From assembly GCF_017498525.1 (NCBI RefSeq), contig NZ_CP071796.1:496001-560000 (forward strand): a stretch of DNA of 64,000 bases, in the 5' to 3' direction. The position numbers were made by a program, and so were the translations under genes. This DNA is from Ottowia testudinis. Its GTDB lineage: Bacteria; Pseudomonadota; Gammaproteobacteria; Burkholderiales; Burkholderiaceae_C. Shown here in pieces: positions 8,461 to 16,626 of the stretch. How positions within the stretch are numbered: position 1 is the first letter of the stretch; every line of letters begins with the position of its first letter. Below the pieces are notes generated by a model. It did not search any database, was not told the origin of the DNA, and was given only the letters and a program-made list of their open reading frames with translations.

Positions 8461-9339
8461 TTAACGCCGCGCCGGCAAGATCGACAACAGCGCCGCCAGC
8501 ACGATGAGCGCGCCGCCGGCCCAGGTGCGCGGCGTCGGGTCGGCCGCCCCCAGCAGCACCGCCGAGCCGGTGGCAAACAGCACTTCGGCCAGCATGATCA
8601 GTGCCGTGACTTGCGCCGGCAGCCGGGCCGCGGCGTACTGCAGCGCCAGGTTGCCGGACAAAAAAGCCAGCGTCAGCCCCAGCGCCCAGGGCCACGCGCC
8701 GGCCGGTAGCGCGCTCGGCGCGGGGCCGGCCAGCCCAAGCAGCGCCAGGCCGCCGCCCATCACCAGCCCGCCGCCGAACATCGCCAGCACGCGCGCGTCC
8801 TGCGGCGTGTTGCGCCAGCGGCGCAGCAGCGCGTTGGTCAGGGCAAAGCAAAAACCCCCCATCAGCGCCAGCCAGTCGGCCGCGCCGCTGGGCCACGGCC
8901 ATCCCATGCCCGGCCGTTGCAGCACCAGCACCAAGCCGACGAGCGCCAGCGCCAGCCGTGCCAGCGCGGCGCCGGTCGGCCGCTCGCGCAGCAACCACCA
9001 GGCCAAGCCGATCGACCACACCGGCATCAGGTAGAACAGCAGCGTCACGCGCACCACGTCGCCCAGCGTCACCGCCCAGTTGAAGCCGACGTTGGTGGTG
9101 CCGGCGGCCACGGCCAACCCCAGCAAATGCGGGTGCGCCAGCAGCCCGCGCAAGCTGCCCGGCCGCCACAACAGCAGCCCTGCCAGCCCGCCAGCGTAGA
9201 CGATGGCCGTGCTCCACAGCGGGTGCAGCCCGTGCGCGTGCAGCGCCTTGAACGCGATCCACGACAACCCCCACACCAGCGCGTTGTAGAGCAGCGCCAG
9301 CGAGGGCAGGGCGCCGGGGTGTGATGAAGGGGTGGTCAT
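8461..9339 (-). CDS. DMT (EamA) family transporter
   Basis: Inner-membrane drug/metabolite transporter of 292 residues with ten predicted helices in two EamA halves. NALVWGLSWIAFKALHAHG opens the first half; NLALQYAAARLPAQVTALIMLAEVLFATGSA is the typical end of the second. ATG 9339 starts the likely protein; 11 further codons upstream read into repeat B and were excluded. Substrate unknown; relatives export amino acids or metabolites. It lies downstream of lplT on the same strand, separated by a 168-bp gap occupied mostly by repeat B. Confidence 0.85.
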   Translation of the reverse strand: MTTPSSHPGALPSLALLYNALVWGLSWIAFKALHAHGLHPLWSTAIVYAGGLAGLLLWRPGSLRGLLAHPHLLGLAVAAGTTNVGFNWAVTLGDVVRVTLLFYLMPVWSIGLAWWLLRERPTGAALARLALALVGLVLVLQRPGMGWPWPSGAADWLALMGGFCFALTNALLRRWRNTPQDARVLAMFGGGLVMGGGLALLGLAGPAPSALPAGAWPWALGLTLAFLSGNLALQYAAARLPAQVTALIMLAEVLFATGSAVLLGAADPTPRTWAGGALIVLAALLSILPARR

Positions 9340-9391
9340 GAGCAAAAGAAACCTGGCGTCGCGCCGAACCATGGGATCCAGGGCTGCGCGG

Positions 9392-9510
9392 CAAGCCCTT
9401 TCCAGTGGCTGCGGAGCAGGCCATGCAGGAGCACAGCGGAACGGGCTTGGCCCGGCCGCCAGCGCTGTCCCCCTGGGGGGAAGGCGCCGCAGGCGACTCA
9501 GGGGGGATCA
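9392..9510 (-). repeat. Repeat B, copy 1
   Basis: About 115 bp matching other copies: GCGGAGCAGGCCATG, GGCTTGGCCCGGCC, CGCTGTCCCCCTGGGGGGAAGG, ending GACTCAGGGGGG directly at the lplT stop codon. It is inverted relative to copy 2 on the other side of lplT. Confidence 0.8.
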
Positions 9511-10782
9511 ATGATCCTTTCGCGCGACTTCCAGCAAATGCTCCACCTGCGCCGTGTGGTGGCGCAGGTTGTAACGGTGCCACAGCTGGATGATCAGCAT
9601 GAAGGCCATCACCACGCTGCCCAGCAGCGCGATGGCGCCGAACGCTGACAGGCCGCCCGCGGTGGACGCGCTGTACAGCGCACCCAGCGCCAGGATGCAG
9701 GCCTGCTCGTTGAAGTTCTGCACCGCGATCGAGCGCCCGGCGCCCATCAGGTTGTGGCCCCGGTGCTGCAGCAGCGCGTTCATCGGCACCACGATGTAGC
9801 CGCCTAAAGCGCCCATGACGATCAAGAACGGCACCGCCAGCCACAGCCTGTCGACAAACACCATGAGCGTCAGCAGCCCGCCCATCAGGATGCCCAGCGG
9901 CATCACCCGCGTCGCGCGGTCGAGCCGCACGCGCATGGAGGCCAGCACCGCGCCCAGCGCCGTGCCCACGGCCACCACGCCCACCAGGCTGGCCGCCTGC
10001 GTGGTGCTGTAGTGCAGCGCCGCCGCCGCCCAAGCCAGCACGATGTAGCGCATGTTGCCCGACACGCCCCAGAACAGCGTGGTGGTGGCCAGCGAGATCT
10101 GACCCAGCCGGTCGCGCCACAGCCGGCCGTTGCAACGCCAGAAGTCAGGCAGCAGCGCCAGCAGATTGGCAGGCAGTGGGCGCATCTCGACGCCGGTGCG
10201 CGGAATGCGCAGATTGATCGCCGCGGCGATGCCATACACCGCGATCATGGCGGCAATGGCGGCTTCGGGCGGCGTGTCGACCCCGGTGTCAAACCCCGGC
10301 AGGTCGATGGTCAGCAGGTATTGCGACAGGTGTGGGCCGACCAGCTGGCCGCCCAGCAGCACGCCCAGGATGATCGAGGCAATGGTCAGCCCCTCGATCC
10401 AGCCGTTGGCCTTGACCAGTTGTGACGGCGGCAGCAGCTCGGTCAAGATGCCGTACTTGGCCGGCGAGTACGCCGCCGCGCCCAGTCCCACGATGGCATA
10501 CGCCAGCAGCGGATGGCCGCCGAACAGCATGGCCAGGCAGCCGGCCATCTTGATCGCGTTGCTGACGAACATGACCCAGCCCTTGGGCCGCGAATCGGCG
10601 AAGGCGCCGACCCACGGCGCCAGCACGACGTAGAACAGCGCGAACATGGGCACCAGCGCCGCGCGCTGCCATTCGGGGCCGCCGCCCGCGCGCAGCAGCT
10701 CCACCGCCGCCACGAACAGTGCGTTGTCGGCCAGCGAGCTGAAGAACTGCGCGGCCATGATGGTGTAGAAGCCGCGTTTCAT
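9508..10782 (-). CDS. lplT: Lysophospholipid transporter LplT
   Basis: Inner-membrane major facilitator superfamily flippase that brings lysophospholipids back for re-acylation. The 424-residue product begins MKRGFYTIMAAQFFSSLADNALF and keeps the family markers YSPAKYGILTELLPPSQLVKANGW and LQHRGHNLMGAGRSIAVQNFNEQ. About twelve hydrophobic segments. The start follows a GGGGGGAG ribosome site that is the end of repeat B copy 2, so the repeat supplies the translation signal; its stop abuts copy 1. The usual E. coli partner aas is not adjacent; alr lies divergently upstream, a common Burkholderiales arrangement. Confidence 0.93.
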   Translation of the reverse strand: MKRGFYTIMAAQFFSSLADNALFVAAVELLRAGGGPEWQRAALVPMFALFYVVLAPWVGAFADSRPKGWVMFVSNAIKMAGCLAMLFGGHPLLAYAIVGLGAAAYSPAKYGILTELLPPSQLVKANGWIEGLTIASIILGVLLGGQLVGPHLSQYLLTIDLPGFDTGVDTPPEAAIAAMIAVYGIAAAINLRIPRTGVEMRPLPANLLALLPDFWRCNGRLWRDRLGQISLATTTLFWGVSGNMRYIVLAWAAAALHYSTTQAASLVGVVAVGTALGAVLASMRVRLDRATRVMPLGILMGGLLTLMVFVDRLWLAVPFLIVMGALGGYIVVPMNALLQHRGHNLMGAGRSIAVQNFNEQACILALGALYSASTAGGLSAFGAIALLGSVVMAFMLIIQLWHRYNLRHHTAQVEHLLEVARKDH

Positions 10783-10783
10783 G

Positions 10784-10920
10784 CTCCCCCCTGAGGCGCT
10801 GCGCGCCTTCCCCCCAGGGGAATGCCGCCAGCGGCCGGGCCAAGCCCGTTCCGCGGCGGCTCCGGCATGGCCTGCTGCGCGGCCGTCGGACGGAGGCTTG
10901 GCCTGCTGCGCGGCCGCCGG
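10784..10920 (+). repeat. Repeat B, copy 2
   Basis: CCCCCTGAGGCGC, CGCCTTCCCCCCAGGGG, GGCCGGGCCAAGCCCGTTCCGC, CATGGCCTGCTGCGCGGCC; the final GGCCTGCTGCGCGGCCG unit is duplicated at about 10901-10917. It fills the first third of the 392-bp lplT-alr gap. The remainder (10921-11174) holds only possible promoter sequence and no gene I can support. Confidence 0.8.
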
Positions 10921-11174
10921 GCGAGCCACATCGGCGTCAGCGCGCGGCAGCTGTCCGGGGCTGCGGTGCAACCTGGGGCAGGTCGGGGTTCCGGGTGATG
11001 CGGGCAGCGCGGGGCGCGCGGCAGAGGACGAAAATGCGAAAACAAAAGGGGCAAGCCTTGTGAAGTGCGGCGGTTATAGCACGCAGGCATGGAGCGTTCG
11101 TGGAGGGTTTATCGGGCTCTTCGGGTGCCAGAATCGGTGACATCCAACGCATTCTGGCTGCCGCCGCCCACGCC

Positions 11175-12275
11175 ATGCCCCGTCCCATCCAAGCCACCAT
11201 CCACACCGCCGCGCTGCGCCACAACCTGGCCAGCCTGCGCACCGCCGCGCCGGGCGCGCGCCTGTGGGCCATTGTCAAGGCCAACGCCTACGGCCACGGC
11301 ATCGAGCGTGCTTACGAAGGCCTGCGCGGCGCCGACGGCTTTGCCCTGCTCGACCTGGCCGAGGCCGAGCGCGTGCGCGCCCTGGGTTGGCGCGGCCCGA
11401 TCCTGCTGCTGGAGGGCGTGTTCGAGCCGCGCGATCTCGAAACCTGCTCGCGCCTGGGTCTGTGGCACGCCGTGCACGGCGACGCGCAGATCGACTGGCT
11501 GGCCACGCACAAGACGCATGCGCCGCACCGCGTGTTCCTCAAGCTCAACTCGGGCATGAACCGCCTTGGCTTTTCGCCCGATCGCTTTCGCGCCGCCTAC
11601 GCGCGCCTGGCCGCGCTGCCGCAGGTGGATGAGATTTCGCTCATGACCCACTTCAGCGACGCCGATGGCGACAAGGGCATTGCCGCGCAATGGGCCGTGT
11701 TTCAGCACGCCACCGACGGCTTGCCGGGCGAGCGCAGCGTGTGCAACAGCGCCGCCACGCTGCGCCACGGGCAGGACGCCGCGGTGCGCGGCGACTGGGT
11801 GCGCCCGGGCATCGCGGCGTATGGCTCGTCGCCCGACTTTCCGCGGCACGGCGCGGCGCACTGGGGCTTGCGCCCAGCCATGACGCTCGAATCAAAATTG
11901 ATAGCTGCCAGCGCTGTCCAGGCGGGCGAAAGCATCGGATATGGCTCCATCTTCACCGCCGACGCCCCGCTGCGCGTGGGCGTGGTGGCCTGCGGTTATG
12001 CCGACGGCTACCCGCGCCATGCGCCCACCGGCACGCCGGTGCTGGTGGACGGCGTGCGCACCCGCACGCTGGGGCGCGTGAGCATGGACATGATCACCGT
12101 CGACCTCACCCCGGTGCCCGCCGCGCAAGCCGGCAGTGTGGTCACGCTGTGGGGCGAAGGCCCGCACGGCACGCGCTTGCCCATCGACGAGGTGGCGCAG
12201 CCGTGCGGCACCGTCGGCTATGAGCTGATGTGCGCGCTGGCGCAGCGCGTGCCGGTGGTGGTGGCCGGCGAATGA
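11175..12275 (+). CDS. alr: Alanine racemase
   Basis: PLP-dependent racemase making D-alanine for peptidoglycan. 366 residues. The PLP lysine is in [11 protein letters not shown] (Lys35); the catalytic tyrosine of the second subunit is in SIGYGSIF (Tyr256); [12 protein letters not shown] and [11 protein letters not shown] are further family motifs. ATG 11175 ([14 protein letters not shown]) matches the usual start; an upstream in-frame ATG at 11100 would add 25 unlikely residues. Just before Tyr256, codons for [15 protein letters not shown] coincide with a degenerate copy of repeat A (11891-11931), so the repeat lies in frame close to the active-site segment without breaking it. The stop overlaps the next start (ATGA). 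Confidence 0.95.
   Translation: MPRPIQATIHTAALRHNLASLRTAAPGARLWAIVKANAYGHGIERAYEGLRGADGFALLDLAEAERVRALGWRGPILLLEGVFEPRDLETCSRLGLWHAVHGDAQIDWLATHKTHAPHRVFLKLNSGMNRLGFSPDRFRAAYARLAALPQVDEISLMTHFSDADGDKGIAAQWAVFQHATDGLPGERSVCNSAATLRHGQDAAVRGDWVRPGIAAYGSSPDFPRHGAAHWGLRPAMTLESKLIAASAVQAGESIGYGSIFTADAPLRVGVVACGYADGYPRHAPTGTPVLVDGVRTRTLGRVSMDMITVDLTPVPAAQAGSVVTLWGEGPHGTRLPIDEVAQPCGTVGYELMCALAQRVPVVVAGE
11891..11931 (-). repeat. Repeat A, copy 2 (inside alr)
   Basis: ATCAAAATTGATAGCTGCCAGCGCT...GGCGGGCG matches the ATAGCT side and the hairpin of the family, with a decayed stem. In frame within alr, encoding [14 protein letters not shown]. Confidence 0.65.
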
Positions 12276-13096
12276 GTGTCAAATCGGCCTCCACCGAAGG
12301 CCTGACGCGCGCCAATAGCTCTAATTTTAGGAGCATTCGCGTTGAGCAAGGCGCACTCATCCGCCGTTTGCGCCGCCGCTATACCTTGTGGCTGCACGGC
12401 TGGTGGATGGGGCTCATCACGCTCGGGCTGATGTGGGGCGTGGCGGCGCTGCAGCGCCATGGCGGCGTCGATTCGCTGGCCGTGCGCTACGCGGTGACGC
12501 TGGGGGTGGGCTACCTGTGCTATCTGCTGCTGCTGCGCCTGTGGGCCGGCATGCTGGTGCGCGAGGAAGAACGCGGCATCGACGACCCCGGCATCGATCT
12601 GTCCTGGCCCGACGGCGGCGGCGCGCCGGATGGCGGCGGCCTGCACAGCGGCGGTGGGGGCGATTTTGGCGGCGGCGGGGCCGATGGCGGGTTTGACGCT
12701 GTGGGCGATACGGCGGAATCGCTGCTGGGCGACGCCGCCTCGGGCGCGCTCGATGGCCTGGGCGCGGCCGACGAAGGCGCCATCGTCATCATCCCGGTGC
12801 TGGCGGTGTTCGGCGCCGTGCTGGCGGCGCTGTTGGGCGCCGGCTGGCTGTTGCTGCTGTATTTCGGCTCCGAGGCACTGCTGGCCGCCGCCGTCGAACT
12901 GGCCTTTGCCTACACCGCCGCCCGCACCGCGGTGCGGGTGGAGCGCGAAGGCTGGCTGCTGGCCGCCATCCGCCTGAGCTGGAAGCCGCTGCTGGGTGCC
13001 CTGGTCTGCGCCGTGGCGCTGGGCGCCTTGATCGACCACTTTGTCCCGCAAGCCGAATCGCTGCCCGACGCGGTGCGGCTGTGGCGGGCGCGTTGA
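12272..13096 (+). CDS. Membrane protein with glycine-rich loop
   Basis: Unrecognised 274-residue membrane protein. Two hydrophobic helices (about 45-62 and 75-93) are followed by an acidic, glycine-rich segment ([22 protein letters not shown], about 114-138) and two to three more hydrophobic helices. It has no motif I can assign. The ATG overlaps the alr stop by 4 bp, so it is probably translated with alr. In many relatives radA follows alr, so this is an alternative occupant of the position. The Gly-rich run may be a flexible loop between membrane bundles, as in some TPM-domain or YgcG-like proteins, but no such domain is evident. Confidence 0.7.
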   Translation: MSVKSASTEGLTRANSSNFRSIRVEQGALIRRLRRRYTLWLHGWWMGLITLGLMWGVAALQRHGGVDSLAVRYAVTLGVGYLCYLLLLRLWAGMLVREEERGIDDPGIDLSWPDGGGAPDGGGLHSGGGGDFGGGGADGGFDAVGDTAESLLGDAASGALDGLGAADEGAIVIIPVLAVFGAVLAALLGAGWLLLLYFGSEALLAAAVELAFAYTAARTAVRVEREGWLLAAIRLSWKPLLGALVCAVALGALIDHFVPQAESLPDAVRLWRAR

Positions 13097-13156
13097 CGGC
13101 GGGCTTGTCCTGTTTCAAGGTGCTGGCGGGGCGGGTTGACTAGGATCAATCCCGCT

Positions 13157-13777
13157 TTGTCCAACGCCCCGACCACAGCCCCCTTTGCCCTGGCCGACTG
13201 GCCGCCGCCCGCTGAAGCGGCCGAGCCCGCGCGCCCCGGCTACACCGGCATGTGGGTCGGCATCACGGCGGAATTCTTCGAATTCGCGGTGTTCTTTGTC
13301 GTCTATTTCGTCGCCCGCTGGAGCTACCCGGCGGTGTTTCGCGAAGGCGCACCCAAGCTGTGGACGCTCGGCGGTATCCTGATCACGCTGGTGATGCTGA
13401 CCAGCGGCTATCTGCTGGTGCGCACCGTGCAGGCCGCGCGGCGGGACGACCAGCGCGCCGCGCGCGCGTGGATGACAGGCGCCTTCGTGGTCGCCCTGGG
13501 TTACCCGCTGATCAAGTACCTGGAAGTCCAGTGGAACCCCGCGCACGGCGTGGTGGCCGGCAACAACGCCTTCTTCACCGTGTACTACTACCTGACCATC
13601 AACCATTTCATGCATTCGGCCTGGGGCATCCTGGGCATGCTGTGGGTGCTGGTGCGCGTGTGGCAAGGCGCTTACCGCCCCGGCAACCTGAAGGGCGTCG
13701 AGTCGATGGCCATCTACTGGCACGCCACCGACCTGGTCTGGCTGATGCTGTTCTCGCTGTTTTACGCCTTCGTATGA
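13157..13777 (+). CDS. Heme-copper oxidase subunit III-like protein (NorE-like), copy 1
   Basis: Membrane protein of about 206 residues in the cytochrome c oxidase subunit III family, of the short NorE-like type. Five hydrophobic helices; GITAEFFEFAVFFVVYFVARW (TM1), YYYLTINHFMHSAWGILGML and YWHATDLVWLMLFSLFYAFV are family features, including the histidine in the last W-H-x-x-D-x-V-W motif. Start uncertain: TTG 13157 (MSNAPTT) lies 11 bp after AGGA; TTG 13136 is an alternative. It overlaps the following COX4-like gene by 4 bp. Homologues sit with nitric oxide reductase or orphan oxidase genes, but no catalytic subunit is encoded nearby. Confidence 0.8.
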   Translation: MSNAPTTAPFALADWPPPAEAAEPARPGYTGMWVGITAEFFEFAVFFVVYFVARWSYPAVFREGAPKLWTLGGILITLVMLTSGYLLVRTVQAARRDDQRAARAWMTGAFVVALGYPLIKYLEVQWNPAHGVVAGNNAFFTVYYYLTINHFMHSAWGILGMLWVLVRVWQGAYRPGNLKGVESMAIYWHATDLVWLMLFSLFYAFV

Positions 13778-14058
13778 GCCGCTGGTTGAAAGCCCTGCAA
13801 CCGCGCAGCGCCACCCAGGCGTGGCTGGCGCTGCTGGCCATCACCGTGGCCACCGCCGCCATCGCCGTGGCCGAGCGCGGCGTGCTGCCGTGGATCGGCT
13901 GGCTGATCGCGGTCTTGGTGGCCTGGAAAGCCTGGCTGGTGGCCGGCCACTACCTAGAAGTGGCCGCCGCCGCGCCCGTGTTCCGCCGCGTCGTGCTGGT
14001 GTTCATCAGCCTGGCGCCGCTGGCCCTGGCCGTCACCGCGTGGCTGGAATCTCGATGA
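13774..14058 (+). CDS. Cytochrome c oxidase subunit IV family protein (NorF-like), copy 1
   Basis: 94-residue protein with three hydrophobic helices: ATQAWLALLAITVATAAIAV, VLPWIGWLIAVLVAWKAWLV and VLVFISLAPLALAVTAWL. The K-A-W-L-V-A-G-H-Y pattern after helix 2 matches the prokaryotic COX4/NorF family, where a lysine/glutamate-containing motif sits between helices 2 and 3. Start overlaps the NorE-like stop (ATGA), so the two are translated together. Probable accessory to a heme-copper oxidase or nitric oxide reductase; exact partner unknown. Confidence 0.75.
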   Translation: MSRWLKALQPRSATQAWLALLAITVATAAIAVAERGVLPWIGWLIAVLVAWKAWLVAGHYLEVAAAAPVFRRVVLVFISLAPLALAVTAWLESR

Positions 14059-14070
14059 CGAAATGACCGT

Positions 14071-14108
14071 TTGCCCCCGTGCAACAAGCGCGGGCAGCTA
14101 TGATTTTA
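14071..14108 (+). repeat. Repeat A, copy 3 (partial)
   Basis: The right half of the family (CAAGCGCGGGCAGCTATGATTTTA) lies between convergent genes and supplies the TAG stop of the desaturase at 14098. Confidence 0.6.
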
Positions 14109-15033
14109 GAAGTTCACGCGCATACCACGCCTGCAAGGCGGGCAACTGCCCCAGCGCCGCGCCCGGGTGCAGGTGGTGCATGGTGTGGTAGCCGATGTGG
14201 CGCGGGTACAGCAGCGCGCGCTGGATCACGCCGAAGAGGCCGGTGCACAGGTGGTCGCGCGTGCCAGCGGCCACGCTGGCCGGGCGGTGGTCGGCCAGCG
14301 GCACATGCACATGCTCGGCCACCACGCGGTGTGCGTTGAACACCCCGGCGATGAGCAGCGGCAGCGCGTAGCCCACCCCCACCGCCAGCGGCCAGCGCCA
14401 GGCCAGCAGCGCCACGGCGATGAAGAACGCGGCCTGGCCGGCTTCGGCGCGCAGGCAATGCAGCAGCTCGGCGCTGCCTTGCAGGTCGGCGCCGCTTTTG
14501 TCGCCCAGCAGCACGCGGCCATAGGCGTTGCGCAGCGTGGGCCAGCGCAGCGCCAGCAGCCCGACGACCGGCCGCAGCGCCCACGCCGGCACCACCACCA
14601 GGCCGCGCAGCCGTTGCAACACCGCCAGGTGCACGCGGTGCGAGGCGCCGGGTTTGAAGTACGGGTCGAGCGCCGTACACGGGTGGCGGTGGTGCCGCAG
14701 GTGGTGGTAGCGCATGGCGCGCAGCGTGGTGACGATGGGGTAGGCGGCCAGCACCTGCAAGAACATCAACCGCCACGACGGCGCGGGCGGGCGGCGCATG
14801 TGCACCGCGTCGTGCAGCACCACACCCAGCGCTTGCAGGCGCCCGGCGATCAGCAGCATGGGCAGCGGCCAAGCCACCCAGCGCACGGCCGGCGGCGTGA
14901 CAGCCATCAGCGCCCAGCACGCGGCGATGCCCGCCCAATCGGCCAGCGCCATGCGCAGCAAGCCGCCGAGCGTGGGCGGCGCCAGCAGCTCGCGCGGCGG
15001 CTGCAGGCGCTGGGTGATGCGCAGCGCGCTCAT
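14098..15033 (-). CDS. Membrane fatty acid desaturase-like protein 1
   Basis: Integral membrane di-iron enzyme of the fatty acid desaturase/hydroxylase superfamily, 311 residues. Three histidine boxes: HDAVH (74-78), HHLRHH (110-115) and, near the C-terminus, HTMHHLHP. Further conserved histidines in FNAHRVVAEHVH. Hydrophobic segments lie between the boxes as in the family. Its start overlaps the stop of the upstream GNAT-like gene by 4 bp, so the two form an operon, part of a run of minus-strand lipid-related genes reaching back to 21015. Substrate unknown; relatives act on acyl chains, carotenoids or sphingolipid-like molecules. Confidence 0.85.
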   Translation of the reverse strand: MSALRITQRLQPPRELLAPPTLGGLLRMALADWAGIAACWALMAVTPPAVRWVAWPLPMLLIAGRLQALGVVLHDAVHMRRPPAPSWRLMFLQVLAAYPIVTTLRAMRYHHLRHHRHPCTALDPYFKPGASHRVHLAVLQRLRGLVVVPAWALRPVVGLLALRWPTLRNAYGRVLLGDKSGADLQGSAELLHCLRAEAGQAAFFIAVALLAWRWPLAVGVGYALPLLIAGVFNAHRVVAEHVHVPLADHRPASVAAGTRDHLCTGLFGVIQRALLYPRHIGYHTMHHLHPGAALGQLPALQAWYARELLKS

Positions 15034-16124
15034 AGGCGGGCCATGTCCACGTAAGGCACGCGCGCGTCCAGCGCATCGGCCGCCGGCGCGTCCTCGGGGT
15101 AATGCACGGCAAAAATGCGGCCCGCCGCGCCGATGCGGCGGTAATCGCGCAGCGCGGCGGCCAGCGGGTCGCGCTCGTGCAGGCTGCAAATCGCGTAGTG
15201 CCAAGGGCCGGTGCGCAGCGCGCGGTAGGCGTGGCGCAGCAGGCCGCGCCACACGGCCAGATCGTCGCCGCGCGCCAGGGCGTGCGACAGGTACAGGTAC
15301 GGGATGCGCTCGCCCGGCGCTGGCAGCGGCTTGATTGGCAGTGCCTGCGCCGCCAGGTTGTACAGCGGCCGCAGCGCCGCCAGCCACGGCGTGTACGCCT
15401 CGATGTGCGTTTGCCGCAGCGCGTGCTGATCCCACGCGGCGATGGCCGCCAGCAGCTGGCTGCCGCGCTCGGCGACGAAGAAATCGGTGATCCGCAGCCC
15501 CGGCGGCAGCGCGTCCACGTCGATGACGCGGCTGAACTGCCGGTGCGGCGCGGCGGCGCGGTGCAATTCGGCCAGCGCGCCAGCATCCTGCGCGGTGGCG
15601 CGACGAAACGCCACGCCCGGCACGGCCAGCGCGGGCCGCTCAAAGTCGAGGTGAATCGCCGGCGTCAGCATGCGCCCGAGGTCACGGTACGTGGGCAGCC
15701 CGGCGCGCCCGGTGGCGATGCTGCGCAGCGCGGCCTGGTTGCCCTCGACGATGGCGGTCAGGTACAGCGGCACCGGGTCGGCGGCGTGCAACTGCCGCAG
15801 CACCTTGAAGCCGCGCGCCAGCAGCGTGCCGCCGCGCGCCTCGGGCGCCAGCCGCAGGTCGGACAGCAGGCCGACCCGCTGCGCGTCGCCATTGACCCAG
15901 CAGCGAGCCATCAGCCGCGCCGCCATGCCCACCACCGCGCCGCTGGCCGTGTCGCGGCACACGTGCACCTGCGGCGCTTCGCCCTGCAGCGCCGAGCCAG
16001 CGAAGTAGTTCGGTTCGCGCCGAAAACTCACGCTGAGCGGCCCGCGCATCCAGTCCGCCGCCATGCGCGCGCGCAGCGCCGCGTCGTCTTGCGGCGTGGC
16101 GGGGGGGAAGGTGTGGCGGGGCAT
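15030..16124 (-). CDS. GNAT-like acyltransferase protein 1
   Basis: 364-residue protein that looks like a tandem GNAT-fold acyltransferase. The N-terminal half contains VVGMAARLMARCWVNGDAQRVGLLSDLRLAPEARGGTLLARGF, the beta-4/beta-5 and R/G-rich acyl-CoA loop pattern (Q/RxxGxG/A in degenerate form, here ARGGTLLA). The C-terminal half repeats a similar arrangement. It overlaps the downstream desaturase by 4 bp. Acetyl- versus long-chain acyl-CoA specificity cannot be read. Given its neighbours (ligase, desaturases, hydroxylase), acyl transfer to an amine or hydroxyl is a reasonable inference. Confidence 0.65.
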   Translation of the reverse strand: MPRHTFPPATPQDDAALRARMAADWMRGPLSVSFRREPNYFAGSALQGEAPQVHVCRDTASGAVVGMAARLMARCWVNGDAQRVGLLSDLRLAPEARGGTLLARGFKVLRQLHAADPVPLYLTAIVEGNQAALRSIATGRAGLPTYRDLGRMLTPAIHLDFERPALAVPGVAFRRATAQDAGALAELHRAAAPHRQFSRVIDVDALPPGLRITDFFVAERGSQLLAAIAAWDQHALRQTHIEAYTPWLAALRPLYNLAAQALPIKPLPAPGERIPYLYLSHALARGDDLAVWRGLLRHAYRALRTGPWHYAICSLHERDPLAAALRDYRRIGAAGRIFAVHYPEDAPAADALDARVPYVDMARL

Positions 16125-16150
16125 GGGCGATGGATGCGGATCTGTTCCGC

Positions 16151-16504
16151 TTATCGAACTCGGACAATGAACGTGCCCAGCACTGCCGCTCCGATAACCA
16201 GCAACTCGGGAACTGAGCAGCCAAAAACCGGATGCGCCACTCGATCAATCAAGGATCCGCTCGCGCCCAAAGCACAAATGGCACCGGCGCTCACAAGCCT
16301 TGGCCGATACCCGGTGTAGCCCAAATGCAAGGCAGTCGCCACGATCTCGATGGCGCACAAGAATCCGGAGAAGATCAGCACGACCAAGATCAGTTCTAAA
16401 AAGGGCCGCGTGGGGCCAAAAGCGGAATAGGACGGAGAGACCAACTCCAACACGAATCGCAGCGACGCAAGGAAGAATGATGCAGTGACCATGGAGAGGA
16501 CCAT
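16151..16504 (-). CDS. Small hypothetical membrane protein
   Basis: Possible 117-residue membrane protein with three to four hydrophobic helices (VLSMVTASFFLASLRFVLEL; LELILVVLIFSGFLCAIEIV; LVSAGAICALGASGSL; ELLVIGAAVLGTFIV). No family recognised. Base composition is less GC-biased than its neighbours. A longer frame reaches 16618, but its first 30 or so residues are translated inverted repeat (NPNNRRRFIHRIRWGSQAHP, a peptide that recurs wherever this repeat is read through), so ATG 16504 is preferred. It interrupts the lipid-tailoring operon. A real gene is likely but not certain. Confidence 0.45.
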   Translation of the reverse strand: MVLSMVTASFFLASLRFVLELVSPSYSAFGPTRPFLELILVVLIFSGFLCAIEIVATALHLGYTGYRPRLVSAGAICALGASGSLIDRVAHPVFGCSVPELLVIGAAVLGTFIVRVR

Positions 16505-16541
16505 GGTCGCGGCCCGACCCACAAAACCGCCCACGGCTGGT

Positions 16542-16626
16542 AGGTTGGGGTGAGCCTGCGAACCCCAACGAATGCGGTGGATGAACCGGCGCCGGTTGTT
16601 GGGGTTCATTGCATTCACCCCAACCT
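16542..16626. repeat. Inverted repeat of GTTGGGGTGA type
   Basis: Left arm AGGTTGGGGTGAGC...GAACCCCAAC (16542-16569) pairs with right arm GTTGGGGTTC...TCACCCCAACCT (16598-16626). Each arm also contains its own small palindrome. It lies just 3' of the GH3 gene. Confidence 0.75.

Noticed and set aside
12305-12352. Possible repeat A copy at the start of the Gly-rich membrane protein gene
   Set aside because: Only AATAGCT and an A/T stretch match; no stem arms can be paired, so it is not counted as a copy.
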